DNA of 64,000 nucleotides from Metabacillus endolithicus (lineage in GTDB: Bacteria > Bacillota > Bacilli > Bacillales > Bacillaceae), in contig NZ_CP095551.1 in assembly GCF_023078335.1 (NCBI RefSeq), forward strand, positions 181,827 to 245,826. Reading direction: 5' to 3'. Positions within the stretch are counted from its first letter, which is position 1. Each line of letters begins with the position of its first letter. A program made the position numbers and the translations under genes. The notes under the pieces are model-generated. The model was not told where the DNA came from and did no database searches. It saw only the letters and a program-made list of their open reading frames with translations. This document shows positions 9,665-19,014 of this stretch, in pieces.

Positions 9665-11488
9665 ATGAGAAGTCCAAACACTGTGTTAGACAGTCTAGAA
9701 AAACAGTCAATACGCAAAGATTACAAATTCGAACGAATCTATCGAAATCTTTATAATGTAGAATTCTATTTAATGGCTTACGCAAGGATTAATGCGAAGG
9801 AAGGCAATATGACACAAGGTGTCGATGGACAAACCATTGATGGGATGAGTCTAGAACGTATAGAACGATTAATTGAAAGTATGAAAGATTGTAGTTATCA
9901 ACCTAAACCGTCCAAAAGGGTATACATTCCAAAAAAGAAAACTGGTAAAAGACCATTAGGCATACCATCTTTCGAAGATAAACTCGTACAAGAAGTAGTA
10001 AGGTTGTTAGTCGAAGCGATGTATGAAAAAACATTTTCTCCACATTCTCATGGGTTTCGACCAGAAAAAAGCTGTCATACAGCACTCATGCAAGTAAAAG
10101 ACAGATTTACCGGAGCAAAATGGTTTATCGAAGGAGATATTAAAGGTTTCTTTGATAATATTGATCATCACAAGTTAATAACACTACTTAAAAGAAGAAT
10201 TGAAGATGAGAAATTCATCAATCTGATTTGGAAGTTTCTGAAGGCTGGCTATCTAGAAGACTGGCACTATCACAAAACGTACAGTGGTACTCCGCAAGGG
10301 GGTATTATCAGTCCAATCCTATCAAATATTTATTTACATGAACTTGATGAATTTATCATGTCTTACAAGGAGAACTTTGATAAAGGAAAAGGAAGAAGAC
10401 GACTAAAAGAGTATCGTACACGTGAAGCCAGACTCTACCGTGCGAATGCTAGGTATAAAGAGAAATGGTCTGAAATGGATGAAATAGAAAAAGAAGAAGC
10501 ACGTCAACACTTGGACGAGTTGAAAAATCACATGATGGAATTACCCTATAAAGACCCTATGGACGAAAACTACAAACGAATACAATACGTGCGATACGCC
10601 GATGATTTCATTATTGGGGTTATTGGTAGTAAAAAAGATTGTCAGCAAATAAAACATGACATCAGTAATTTTCTCAATCAAGAAATGAAAATTGAATTGT
10701 CTCAAGAAAAAACGCTCATTACTCATTCTAGTAAAAGAGCAAGATTTCTTGGATATGACATCAAAATTAGTCATGATAATAAAACGACAAAATACACGGC
10801 TAGTGGACATAAACAAAGAACAAGAACAATGAGCTGTGAACTATTACTACCTCATGAAGTTTGGCGTAATAAATTAATCGAATATAAAGCGTTAAAAATA
10901 GATAAAAAAACAAACAAATGGGAGTCTACACATCGAGCACATCTTTTACAAAATGATGACCTTGAAATATTGACCATCTATAATGCTGAAATAAGGGGTT
11001 TGTATAACTATTACAAACTAGCGAATAACGTATATAAGCTAGATGGATTCAAATTCATCATGGAATACAGCATGTACAAAACTTTCGCTAATAAATACAA
11101 ATCAAGTGTAAGAAAAATTCATAGAAAATACAGTATAAACGGAGACTTTGCGGTAAGGTATGATACTGCCAACGGCAGTAAAATTGCTTACTTCTATAAA
11201 GATGGATTCAAAAAACAATTACTCCCATCTTCATACTCTGATGTTGATGTGATTTCTAAAACAAGGAACATTATTTATAACCGAACAGGTTTAATCGAAA
11301 GATTACTTGCAGGTCAATGCGAATGGTGTTACTCAAAAAATGTAGAACTAGAAATCCATCACATTAAGAAACTAAAAAACCTTGATGGCAAAAAAAGATG
11401 GGAAAAGCGTATGATTGAACGAAACCGTAAGACGATGGCGCTCTGTAAGAAGTGTCATCTCGATCTACACAACGGTAAGTTAGATTGA
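9665..11488 (+). CDS. ltrA: Group II intron reverse transcriptase/maturase with HNH endonuclease
   Basis: A 607-residue intron-encoded protein with the reverse transcriptase signature YADD at about 311-314 and the RT block GTPQGGIISPILSNI. A maturase/domain X region follows (RGLYNYYKLANN), then a C-terminal HNH nuclease built on CEWC, EIHHIKKL and CKKCHLDLH. It would bind the intron RNA to promote splicing and drive retrohoming into DNA. The start is ATG 9665, downstream of GGAAAGGAG. All motifs are intact, so the element is likely active. Confidence 0.93.
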   Translation: MRSPNTVLDSLEKQSIRKDYKFERIYRNLYNVEFYLMAYARINAKEGNMTQGVDGQTIDGMSLERIERLIESMKDCSYQPKPSKRVYIPKKKTGKRPLGIPSFEDKLVQEVVRLLVEAMYEKTFSPHSHGFRPEKSCHTALMQVKDRFTGAKWFIEGDIKGFFDNIDHHKLITLLKRRIEDEKFINLIWKFLKAGYLEDWHYHKTYSGTPQGGIISPILSNIYLHELDEFIMSYKENFDKGKGRRRLKEYRTREARLYRANARYKEKWSEMDEIEKEEARQHLDELKNHMMELPYKDPMDENYKRIQYVRYADDFIIGVIGSKKDCQQIKHDISNFLNQEMKIELSQEKTLITHSSKRARFLGYDIKISHDNKTTKYTASGHKQRTRTMSCELLLPHEVWRNKLIEYKALKIDKKTNKWESTHRAHLLQNDDLEILTIYNAEIRGLYNYYKLANNVYKLDGFKFIMEYSMYKTFANKYKSSVRKIHRKYSINGDFAVRYDTANGSKIAYFYKDGFKKQLLPSSYSDVDVISKTRNIIYNRTGLIERLLAGQCEWCYSKNVELEIHHIKKLKNLDGKKRWEKRMIERNRKTMALCKKCHLDLHNGKLD

Positions 11489-11496
11489 TAGGTGGA

Positions 11497-11530
11497 GAGC
11501 CGTATACGCCGAGAGGTGTACGTACGGTTC
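11497..11530 (+). ncRNA. Group II intron domain V
   Basis: GAGCCGTATACG ... ACGTACGGTTC folds into the canonical 34-nt domain V hairpin. Domain VI follows with the paired GCCAAGGCGCTGGG region before the 3' splice site. Confidence 0.88.
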
Positions 11531-11591
11531 GGGGAGGAGTTCTTGGAAACCTAGTATAGAAATATGCCAAGGCGCTGGGTTCTTACTCTAC

Positions 11592-12335
11592 TTCATGCCT
11601 TGTACCTGGGTTGGTTGGCAAGATCCTACATGTAGTGGTAATGGTAAAGGTAATATATCAGAAAGTAATAAAAAGAGCATTTCATATATTAGTAGAATGG
11701 GAGGATATGGAACGGACGGGAATAATGATGGCGTGGCAGATATGTGGAACATATGGGATGCAGTTTTTTCATCCGCACACCTTTTAAAGGATAATGGTTT
11801 TTTAGAAGATAAACGTAAAGCGATTTATAGCTATAACCATTCGAATGCTTATGTAGATGAGGTTGTACACTATGCAGAATTATTTGCTTCAAATACTGGT
11901 GGTACTCCAGAAGTAACCAAAGGAAAATTTATGCGACCTTCTTTAGGGCCCATCACAAGTCCTTTTGGTCCTCGTTGGGGGAAATTACATGCTGGTATTG
12001 ATATTGGTTCAAATGCTTCAACAGACCCTATTGTAGCCTCTGCAGATGGCGTTGTAGTTAGGTCCTATACATCTTCAAGTTATGGAGAATGTATTATGAT
12101 AAAACATAATATTGAAGGTGAAACTTATACTACGGTTTATGCTCATATGGTAACTGGTAGTAGAAGGGTTCAGATGGGACAAACAGTTCAAAAAGGGCAA
12201 GTGATTGGTATAAAAGGAACAACAGGTAGCTCTACAGGTGTACACCTTCATTTTGAAATTCGTAAAGGGGATTGGTCAACAAATCAATCAAACGCTATTG
12301 ATCCAATAGGATCAGAATTCCTGCAATTAGATTAG
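11592..12335 (+). CDS. VirB1-like cell-wall hydrolase, exon 2 (transglycosylase C-part and M23 peptidase)
   Basis: The exon begins FMPCTWVGW, completing the transglycosylase domain. It ends with an M23 lysostaphin-like metallopeptidase: the first zinc-ligand block is LHAGIDIGS and the second is HLHFEIR. The spliced protein is 628 residues, combining glycan-strand and peptide-bridge cleavage in one polypeptide, as in other Gram-positive conjugation hydrolases. An ATG at 11595 exists but has no ribosome binding site, so separate translation of this part is unlikely. Confidence 0.85.
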   Translation, partial: FMPCTWVGWQDPTCSGNGKGNISESNKKSISYISRMGGYGTDGNNDGVADMWNIWDAVFSSAHLLKDNGFLEDKRKAIYSYNHSNAYVDEVVHYAELFASNTGGTPEVTKGKFMRPSLGPITSPFGPRWGKLHAGIDIGSNASTDPIVASADGVVVRSYTSSSYGECIMIKHNIEGETYTTVYAHMVTGSRRVQMGQTVQKGQVIGIKGTTGSSTGVHLHFEIRKGDWSTNQSNAIDPIGSEFLQLD

Positions 12336-12348
12336 TAGGTGATGAAGT

Positions 12349-12984
12349 ATTAAGAAATTTATATTATTCTTTACTGGATATATAGTTTTAATGGTTATTG
12401 GTGCTGGAGTGTATTTATTATTTTTTAAAACTAACTCGGCTGATATTGCACAAGGGAAAGAATTAATGAATGTACTAGACGAGAGTTTAGTACATTCTTC
12501 AGATGAGGAACATAATCATAACCATGATCATAATGAGGCTGGTTATGACTATGATGTTGAAATCATAGAAGAATTTCAATCTGTTGGTAATACTATTGAC
12601 TTTATGGCGGCTACGTTGATAGAAGAAGAGAGGGAGTATTTTTCTTCACTTTTTTTACCTGAGAATCTTTCTAAATCAATGTTTGAGTATAGTGACGACC
12701 CTTCGAGTGAGGATGTAATTCTTCAAATAATAAGAGAAATTAACAGAGAAGGAAAATTAATTGAAGTGAATTGGGAATCTCATATGGCAGAAGGTAAATC
12801 TTTTTCAAGGGATGATCAAGATATAAATCTTCAACTTATTTACAATGATAATAAGATATCAACTGCAAAAATAGATTTGCAATTGGTGGGAACAGATCAT
12901 TTTAATAGCGAAAGAATATACTATATAAGTAATAGTCCTAAAAACTTTGTTGACCAGGTAAAAGAGAACCTAAAAGGTCTATGA
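12349..12984 (+). CDS. Hypothetical membrane-anchored protein, probable ATT start
   Basis: The first ATG (12391) falls inside the hydrophobic helix and has no ribosome binding site. Reading back in frame, ATT at 12349 lies 7 nt after AGGTG and gives a normal basic N-terminus (IKKFILFF) before the helix; the next in-frame codon upstream is a stop. ATT is a rare but known start (infC). A 1-nt error converting ATGAAGATTAAG is the alternative. The product has one N-terminal helix, a His/Asp/Glu-rich stretch (HNHNHDHNEA) that could bind metal, and a soluble domain I do not recognise. Last gene of the T4SS operon. Confidence 0.6.
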   Translation: MKKFILFFTGYIVLMVIGAGVYLLFFKTNSADIAQGKELMNVLDESLVHSSDEEHNHNHDHNEAGYDYDVEIIEEFQSVGNTIDFMAATLIEEEREYFSSLFLPENLSKSMFEYSDDPSSEDVILQIIREINREGKLIEVNWESHMAEGKSFSRDDQDINLQLIYNDNKISTAKIDLQLVGTDHFNSERIYYISNSPKNFVDQVKENLKGL

Positions 12985-12997
12985 GATAGTAGATAAA

Positions 12998-13036
12998 AAC
13001 CAAAAAAGCGACTCCAAAGAGCCGCTTTTTTGGTTA
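12998..13036 (+). terminator. Strong intrinsic terminator ending the T4SS operon
   Basis: AACCAAAAAAGCG-CTC ... GAG-CGCTTTTTTGGTT is a long hairpin with an internal T-run, placed right after the last T4SS gene. Confidence 0.85.
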
Positions 13037-13376
13037 CACATTTTAAGAGGATGAAAAAACATCCCTTAAAAAATTTTAGGATATGTTAATAATAGCACAT
13101 ATTTATATATTTTTCAATTGCTATTTTAGCTTTCAAACTTATCTATTCTTATGATGTTGCTAGTTCATGGCCAAATTTATGTATTTGCAGGAATAATACG
13201 TTGTTCATTCCCATGGGCTCTTTACTTGTTTATCTTGGCTAAGAGTGAGTGTATTTTTCAACTATTAGCATTGCTATTAACATAGTGTAAGTGCTAAATG
13301 CCAAAACAGTTAATTCCTTGGTATAGATCTATAAACTACGTGTAAAATATCAATTAACACAACTAAATTTGTCTAT

Positions 13377-13424
13377 AAAAAACGTCTTAAACTATTGAAA
13401 TTACTGAGTTTAGACGTTTTTTTA
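13377..13424 (+). terminator. Intrinsic terminator-like hairpin
   Basis: AAAACGTCTTAAACT pairs with AGTTTAGACGTTTT (one bulged T), followed by a T-rich tail. No gene lies immediately upstream; it may be the remnant of a lost gene. Confidence 0.6.
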
Positions 13425-13728
13425 TTTTGTCAGGAAAGAGCGATAAGTATTATTAACACGTTAAGGGACGAAATGTGTCTGCTTTGCTTCTTCTTTAATT
13501 CACATATTCTTATAATAATTTGTACTTTCTTCATTTATGAATCTCCTTAAAATGACATCTTCTTGTAATTGATATGTGTTCATTATTACCGCTCCTGAAT
13601 TATTATTTTGGGGAATAAACACATAAAGGTGTTATCAATATAAATGTATGTCGACATAGGACAAGCATGCCATCTTGTAAAGTAGTTTTAGTCTCCATAT
13701 TCAAACATTGTTCGATAATTGAAAAATA

Positions 13729-13757
13729 TTGGCACTCAGATCTTGTCTTAATATGGT
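13729..13757 (+). promoter_or_regulatory. Probable promoter of the ABC-3C-like operon
   Basis: TTGGCA (13729-13734), 17-nt spacer, TATGGT (13752-13757), about 57 nt before the first ATG, which follows GGGGGA. Confidence 0.5.
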
Positions 13758-13814
13758 AAAATAGTAGGGAAAATGTCTATAATTTTACAGGTGTTCGGCG
13801 GGGGAATAGAATAG

Positions 13815-15349
13815 ATGACTACTAACGAACTAATAATTTTCAAAAAAGATACAGATGCTCCTGGTTCTAACCGAGGTTTTGTTTATCAGTATCTGAAAAC
13901 ATTGCTACTGTGGCTAAACAACTATAAAAGTAAGAAATCTATCACTATATATTGTGAAGTGGATGATGATATCAAAGAAATTAATTTGATGGAACAAACA
14001 GTCCGTTTTACACAATTGAAATGTTATTCTTCGGCACTGAATATAAATAGTGATGAAATCAAAAAGTCTTTCTATAATTATTTTTTACTTCATCTGATTT
14101 ATGAAGGATATGAAGGGGAATATGTATTTGAAACAAATACGCATATTTCTAATCGTGATACTGTAATCGAAAAATGGATGTCTTATCAGGGGAATTTGCA
14201 AACGAATCAGCAAATTCAAAATGTGTGTATTGACAAAACCAAGGAAATCTTGCGAGAAGTTTTTGTTGATGAGAAAGAATCAATGGAAATAGCAATTAAG
14301 AAAAAGATATCTACTCGTCAAGAGAAAATTAGCATAGCTATTTCTGACAATGAGGAATTGCGTTTAGAAATTGAGAAGCTCGACAAAGAACTTGAAGTCC
14401 TTCAGAACCTTTCTGCGACCTTTGAAGCAAAAATAGATGATGATGAAATCATAAGTGATTTTACTAACCGAATTTCATGGATTTTTGAGAGTATAGATGC
14501 TGTTCAATCAATTGATGTATTAAAAGAACAGGTAAATGAGGCGCTGATTGATATTTCAAAAGCCGAAAATAGAATAGATTTATATTTTGGAAGGCTGCTT
14601 TCTGAAATTAATTTTAAAGCTGTAAAAGAAAAACGGGAACTAAGATTTCTTGATAATAGTTTGTTAGAAAAGATTCTTGGTGAAACCGATGATGTTATAC
14701 GCTCAGGCATTGATAATGAGATATTACAAAAATTTGATGGATTAAAACTTACAGTGCAGCAAGGATTCTCAAGTGTGAGTCAGGATGTCTTTGGTTCTGA
14801 AAATCGACTCAGAAAAGATATTGATTCATGGGGAAATCGACTTGAAAGTCAGCTTCAATCAACAACAAGTGAACCAGAGTATCATTTATTTGAGATGCCT
14901 AGAGTGGAACCTGAAGAAGTGGAAGAATTTATAAAACAAGAAAATAATGAGCATCAAAGTAAGTTGGAAATGAAATTCCACAAAATTGAAGGCTTAGATG
15001 AAGAAATGAGAAATAACATGCTCCAAACGGCGACTGAATTAAGATGTAGGTATTTATTGTATCTGCAGAGACTTAATTTTCAAAATTTTCATAGAGAATA
15101 TGATGAAATAAAAAAGCTAGAAAAAAAGTGGAAGATATATGTAATGATGCTGTTTTAGAGTTGCAAATGGATAGTCAAATTACTTCAGCAAGATTTTACC
15201 TTAAATTCAAAAAAGAACTTAAATTAGCTTTGGACGAATTTAATGCACTAGTAAAAATAAAGAAGTTCGTTGTTGACCTTGATGTAGTTTATGGTCAAAT
15301 GTTCCACATGGCAGCAAAGTGCTTCTTAAGATGGCACAGAGAAAGGTAA
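13815..15349 (+). pseudogene. Cap4-like nuclease/effector of an ABC-three-component-like system, frameshifted
   Basis: The N-terminus (NRGFVYQYLKTLLLW, then YCEVDDDI, then FTQLKCYSS) matches the DUF4297/Cap4-type nuclease fold, with E-x-D-D-I and Q-L-K as the likely PD-(D/E)xK metal site. A long coiled-coil middle follows. The first frame stops at 15158 after EKKWKIYVMMLF. The -1 frame from GTG at 15128 continues with VEDICNDAVLELQ to 15349, giving a 511-residue protein. The shift falls on A AAA AAG (15122-15128), a canonical -1 slippery heptamer, so programmed frameshifting, an A-run sequencing error and true mutation are all possible. First of three linked genes. Confidence 0.65.
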
Positions 15350-15356
15350 GGGTAGT

Positions 15357-16008
15357 ATGGAGAAGAAAGATAGTTCGTTTGAAGATTTTTTCGATATCTT
15401 AATTAAAAATGATGTGATGATGGAAACAGTTCCTTTAGAAGAGCAAACGGAATACATCCAACCTGATGATGATTATAATTTCCATGCATATAGAATATTG
15501 CTCTTAATTCGGATTTGCGGCATTATTAATGAATCTTATTTTAGCAACCCTACTATATATGGAAGAGGTAAATTTTCTTTTTTTGATTTTCTTATTCGTT
15601 ATCCATTCTATTTAAAACGAGTGATTGAAATTGAAAAGAAGCCTCAAATCTTGGACAATTTAAAACTTAAACCTTATGAAACTGAAAGAAAGAGCCCTTT
15701 CTCCAATGATTAAATATATACGAGGTCCTTGGGACCACCGATATGATGCAATCTTGAATTATATGGTGAGCAAAAAGCTGATAAAAGTTCATTTTTCTAA
15801 TTTCAATAAAAGTAAAAAAGCTATGTGTTTGACTTTAACAGAGCTAGGTATTGATATATCAGAACAAATTATAGAAGAAGAGCCTGTTTGGGTAAGTAGA
15901 ATGGAAATTATTAATGCTATCTTTCCTAAAAATGCAACAAATGAAAGAATTGATGATTATATAAGAAAGCATTTTCCATCACTAATGCTTGGGATTGAAG
16001 GTGAGTAG
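15357..16008 (+). pseudogene. ABC-3C-like middle component, frameshifted
   Basis: The first part (118 codons) contains GRGKFSFFDFLIRYPFYL and ends in PYETERKSPFSND. The second frame continues with SPMIKYIRGPWDHRYDAIL ... LTLTELGIDIS. Together these match the ABC-three-component middle-component pattern: a (R/K)F-DFLIRYP block, E-ER, then KY-GPWD-RY and a winged-helix-like end. A +1 shift at CCC 15695-15697 joins them as ETERKSLSPMIKY. It sits 8 nt after the nuclease gene and 2 nt before the ATPase gene. Middle components are thought to bridge effector and ATPase; family naming is from memory of the pattern. Confidence 0.6.
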
Positions 16009-16010
16009 AT

Positions 16011-18097
16011 GTGTTTATTGAAGCAATTAAAATACGAATTATAGCAAAGAGCGGTAAAAAATATGGTCGTTATCTTAGCTTTTTAGTAGAAGATGATATT
16101 AGTGAAGTGAATATGATTTTTGGTAAGAATACTTTAGGGAAATCAACCTTAATTGAAAGCATTGTATATGGACTGAACGGTGAAGCCATATATGGTAAAA
16201 AGCAAAGAGAAATTATCAACTTTAAATTGTTATTAAGAAAATTTATGGATGAAAAATTGGAGCATGCTGAAATTTACTTGCAATTACAAAGTAAAGGGGA
16301 GCGTGTAGTTGTTTTAAGAGATGCTGTTAATACTAATGAACCTGTTATAGTTTTTAGAGATGTTTCATTAAAGGAAAATGATGCAGGAAAAACTTTAGAT
16401 ATTCGTACTGAAAAGAAAGACTTTTATAAGATTAAAAAAGATAAAAATATTGTTGGTAATCAAACATACCAAGAGTTCCTATTCTCATTTTTAGGTTTTG
16501 AACCCATACGTAAAATAGGTAACGATTTAGAAGATGAGGAAGATGAAAATAATGAGGAACGCTTAATTTTTTACATCGAAAATCTTTTGCCTCTTTTTGT
16601 AATACCGCAAGAGTCTTGGACAGATATCCAAGCAACTAACCCTAAATATGATATTACAGATGTTAAAAAGACCGCATTTGAATATTTACTGAACCTTTCG
16701 AATGCGGATGTTGCAAAGTATAGGCATTCTTTAGATTATTATAATTCTCAATTAAGGTTAAGAATGAATTCATTAAAGGATTTGCAAGAAGTCGTTCAAC
16801 TATTATCTCATGATAATTCAAAGCAAATTGATAACGAGATTAAAGATAAGAAAAATGAAGTTAGTGACCTTCAAAATAAGATTGCTGAAATGGAAAAAGG
16901 AAATAGAGTGGTTGATAATGTCCTAAAAGAAATCCGTAATAAATATCGACATATGAGTATGGCTGCTAAAAGACATGAAGAATCACTTGAGCTATTGGAA
17001 GCAGAAATATCTCAATATCAGTATTACATAACCAAGATTGAATCGGACATTGAAAAAAATGATAAGCTTAAAACTGCTAAAAAGCTCATAGGTATTTTAC
17101 CTATTGAAACTTGTCCGCGGTGTTTGAATGATGTAGATATTAAAGAGACGGAAGAATTATCTTCTGGGCATTGTCATTTATGTGGTTCTGAACTTCAAAA
17201 TGAAAATAATACGGTTCAAACACTGCATTATCTATTGGATGAATTAAAAGATTTTAAACGATTAATGGAAAAGAAAGAAGACGCAAAAAAAGAAGTTGCG
17301 AACAAATTATTTTTAGTTCGCCTGGAATTAAAAGAGCTAAGAAAAACGATGGATAGTTATGAAGATCAACTAAAGCCTCAGAGCATGGAACAATACAATT
17401 TCTTTTCAAGAGAAGTCGGAAGAATTGAAAACAGTATAAAAGAACTAGAAAAAGATAAAAAAGTGCTAAGAAAGTACGAGAATATTTTAACAGAAAAAGA
17501 TAATATAGCTGTAAAAATAAAAAGTTTGAAAAAAGCATTAAAGAAGCAAAAGCGAGTGAAGATTTAGACAATGAAAAGCTTGAAACTTTTGAAGAGGAAT
17601 TCAAAGATACTCTCTTCAAATTGGATTTTCTAAAAGATGGTTTCGATACAGCTAAAGTAGAAAACTTGGATAAGTCGATAAAAGATAAAGGAAGAAAAAA
17701 TATATCCGTCATTAGCAGGATATATGAGCAGATTAAAATAGATATAGAAGATTATTATCCGAAAATTGATGGAGTAAATTTATACAATATTACTTCAAGC
17801 AGTGGATTGATAAGAATTATTTTGTCTTATTACCTTGCGCTTTTAAAGACTAGTTTGATATATGAAGATTCTACAAATCATCCATTCTTTTTAGTCATGG
17901 ATGAACCAAGGCAGCAAAACTTAGACTTTGATACTTTTAATCATTTTCTTGAGCAATTGTACGAGATTAAAGAAGAATATCCAAAACAATTCCAAGTGAT
18001 TGTTGCTTCGTCTGTTAAAGGGAAAATTGAAGAAAAGGATGTACGATTAATTTTAAACAAGGTAAATAATAAACTGATTAAAGAGATTACTGAATAA
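16011..18097 (+). pseudogene. SMC/Rad50-like ABC ATPase of the ABC-3C-like system, frameshifted
   Basis: Starts at GTG 16011 after GGTGAG. The Walker A region is FGKNTLGKST (residues 37-46), followed by a long coiled coil. A zinc-hook-like pair CPRC and CHLCG lies at about 367-390. The first frame ends at 17567. The -1 frame continues SIKEAKASEDLDNEKL and carries the signature-like SSSGLIRIILSYYLAL and Walker B FFLVMDEPRQQNLD, ending at 18097. The shift coincides with the A6 run 17529-17534. Joined, it is a complete 695-residue SMC-like ATPase. It would sense or act on DNA and license the nuclease; the role is inferred from ABC-3C systems. Confidence 0.7.
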
Positions 18098-18123
18098 GTT
18101 AGCAAAAAAGCCGAAGTTATTGA

Positions 18124-18420
18124 AGTGACCCCTATAAGTTAGACACGGTTATTTCATTAGGCAGCATTGTAAATTGAGTTCGGTATTGTACCTGACTCAA
18201 TTTTAATTTTGCCTTAATTCTCTTTGTATTGTAGTATTCGATGTATTTTTCTAATTCTCTTTTAAACTGTTCAACAATAACAATCTCCTTTAGGTAAAGG
18301 AATTCTGAATTCATAATTCCGAAGAAATTCTCCATAACTGAGTTGTCATAACAGTTTCCTTTGAGAGACGTACTATTTTTAATTGAACTTTTAACAGGTG
18401 GTTATAATAGGGATCATTTT
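18124..18420 (-). mobile_element. IS3-family remnant (transposase C-terminus)
   Basis: On the minus strand 18132-18335 encodes MENFFGIMNSEF ... YIEYYNTKRI, the C-terminal end of an IS3/IS150-type DDE transposase, and ACCCCTATAAGTTAGAC near 18128 resembles an IS3 terminal repeat. Only about 300 bp remain; the rest of the transposase is gone. It abuts the ABC ATPase gene, which ends 26 bp earlier. Confidence 0.65.
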
Positions 18421-18581
18421 ATAAAAGGAGGGAGGAAACTGAACTTCGTGTAAAATATTGTTTTTGCGAATAGTTAAATATAGAAAACGAAACAAATGTT
18501 TGCTATAATAAAATTAAGTCAATTTATGAAAGTTTTTCCAAAAGGATTTTGAAATATGTTAGAAAATTTTAGGTGATAAAA

Positions 18582-18965
18582 TTGATCGATTATATGAAAT
18601 TTGATGTAATGTTTTTTGATAATATTATTGCAAAAGTAGATCTAAAACCACCTGGAAGTGACAGACCATACGTTATTAATTATATTGAAGGGTTTTAATA
18701 AACAATTTTCCCCTAATCCCAAGGGGTTTATAACTAAAGAAGAACTAGAAAGATGGCTAAAATGGCGTGTATTTCCCCTACTAGAATTTAATACCGATGA
18801 ATTATTAAATGCCCTCGGTTTAAACATTTATAACCGTTGGGGAATCGTTCGTAAAACACATGGAGTATGGCAGATGATGAAATATGGCTTCGTTTTAATG
18901 GTGAATCCTTAAAACATCGAGATATTGTTCTTCGTAAATACCTTTACTATCCAGATGAGCAATAA
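18582..18965 (+). pseudogene. Hypothetical protein, two frameshifts
   Basis: Starts at TTG 18582 (5 nt after AGGTGA) or ATG 18594. Three pieces in different frames join smoothly: KFDVMFFDNIIAKVDLK ... YVINYIEGF, then NKQFSPNPKGFITKEELERW ... WGIVRKTHGV, then MADDEIWLRFNGES ... LYYPDEQ. The shifts fall at TTTT 18693-18696 and near 18865. I half-recall similar short proteins encoded next to HipA-like kinases, but no motif supports a function. It sits between IS debris and the Fic gene in a decaying segment. Confidence 0.5.
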
Positions 18966-19014
18966 GAATAATTTAAATTTATCAAAATTATGTTCTTGTA
19001 AAGGATGATAATCA

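Larger units (their letters stand above)
9071..11591 (+). mobile_element. Group II intron (complete-looking)
   Basis: The 5' end GTGCGACC fits the GUGYG consensus, a 34-nt domain V (11497-11530) lies near the 3' end, and the intron ends in AC. It encodes an RT/maturase/HNH protein. Excision restores a perfect reading frame between codon Q381 and F382 of the VirB1-like gene (CAG|TTC), which fixes both boundaries to the base. The intron is inserted in the sense orientation of the T4SS operon. Splicing is therefore required for the hydrolase, and probably for efficient transfer. Confidence 0.92.
13037..13814. other. Intergenic region before the defence operon
   Basis: No convincing gene. It holds the hairpin at 13377-13424 and the defence-operon promoter at 13729. 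A 27-codon minus-strand ORF (13500-13583) has a fair ribosome binding site (CAGGAG) and starts MNTYQLQEDV, but it is too short to support. Confidence 0.5.

Noticed and set aside
11595-12335. Independent peptidase gene starting at ATG 11595
   Set aside because: No ribosome binding site; the ATG is an internal Met of the spliced FMPCTW motif, so it is exon 2 of the VirB1-like gene.
13500-13583. 27-residue minus-strand peptide gene
   Set aside because: It has a fair ribosome binding site but is too short and unlike any known peptide; reported only as part of the intergenic description.
17529-17534. Programmed frameshift in the ABC ATPase gene
   Set aside because: G AAA AAA G is slippery but not a canonical X_XXY_YYZ heptamer, and neighbouring genes carry unrelated homopolymer indels; error or mutation is simpler.
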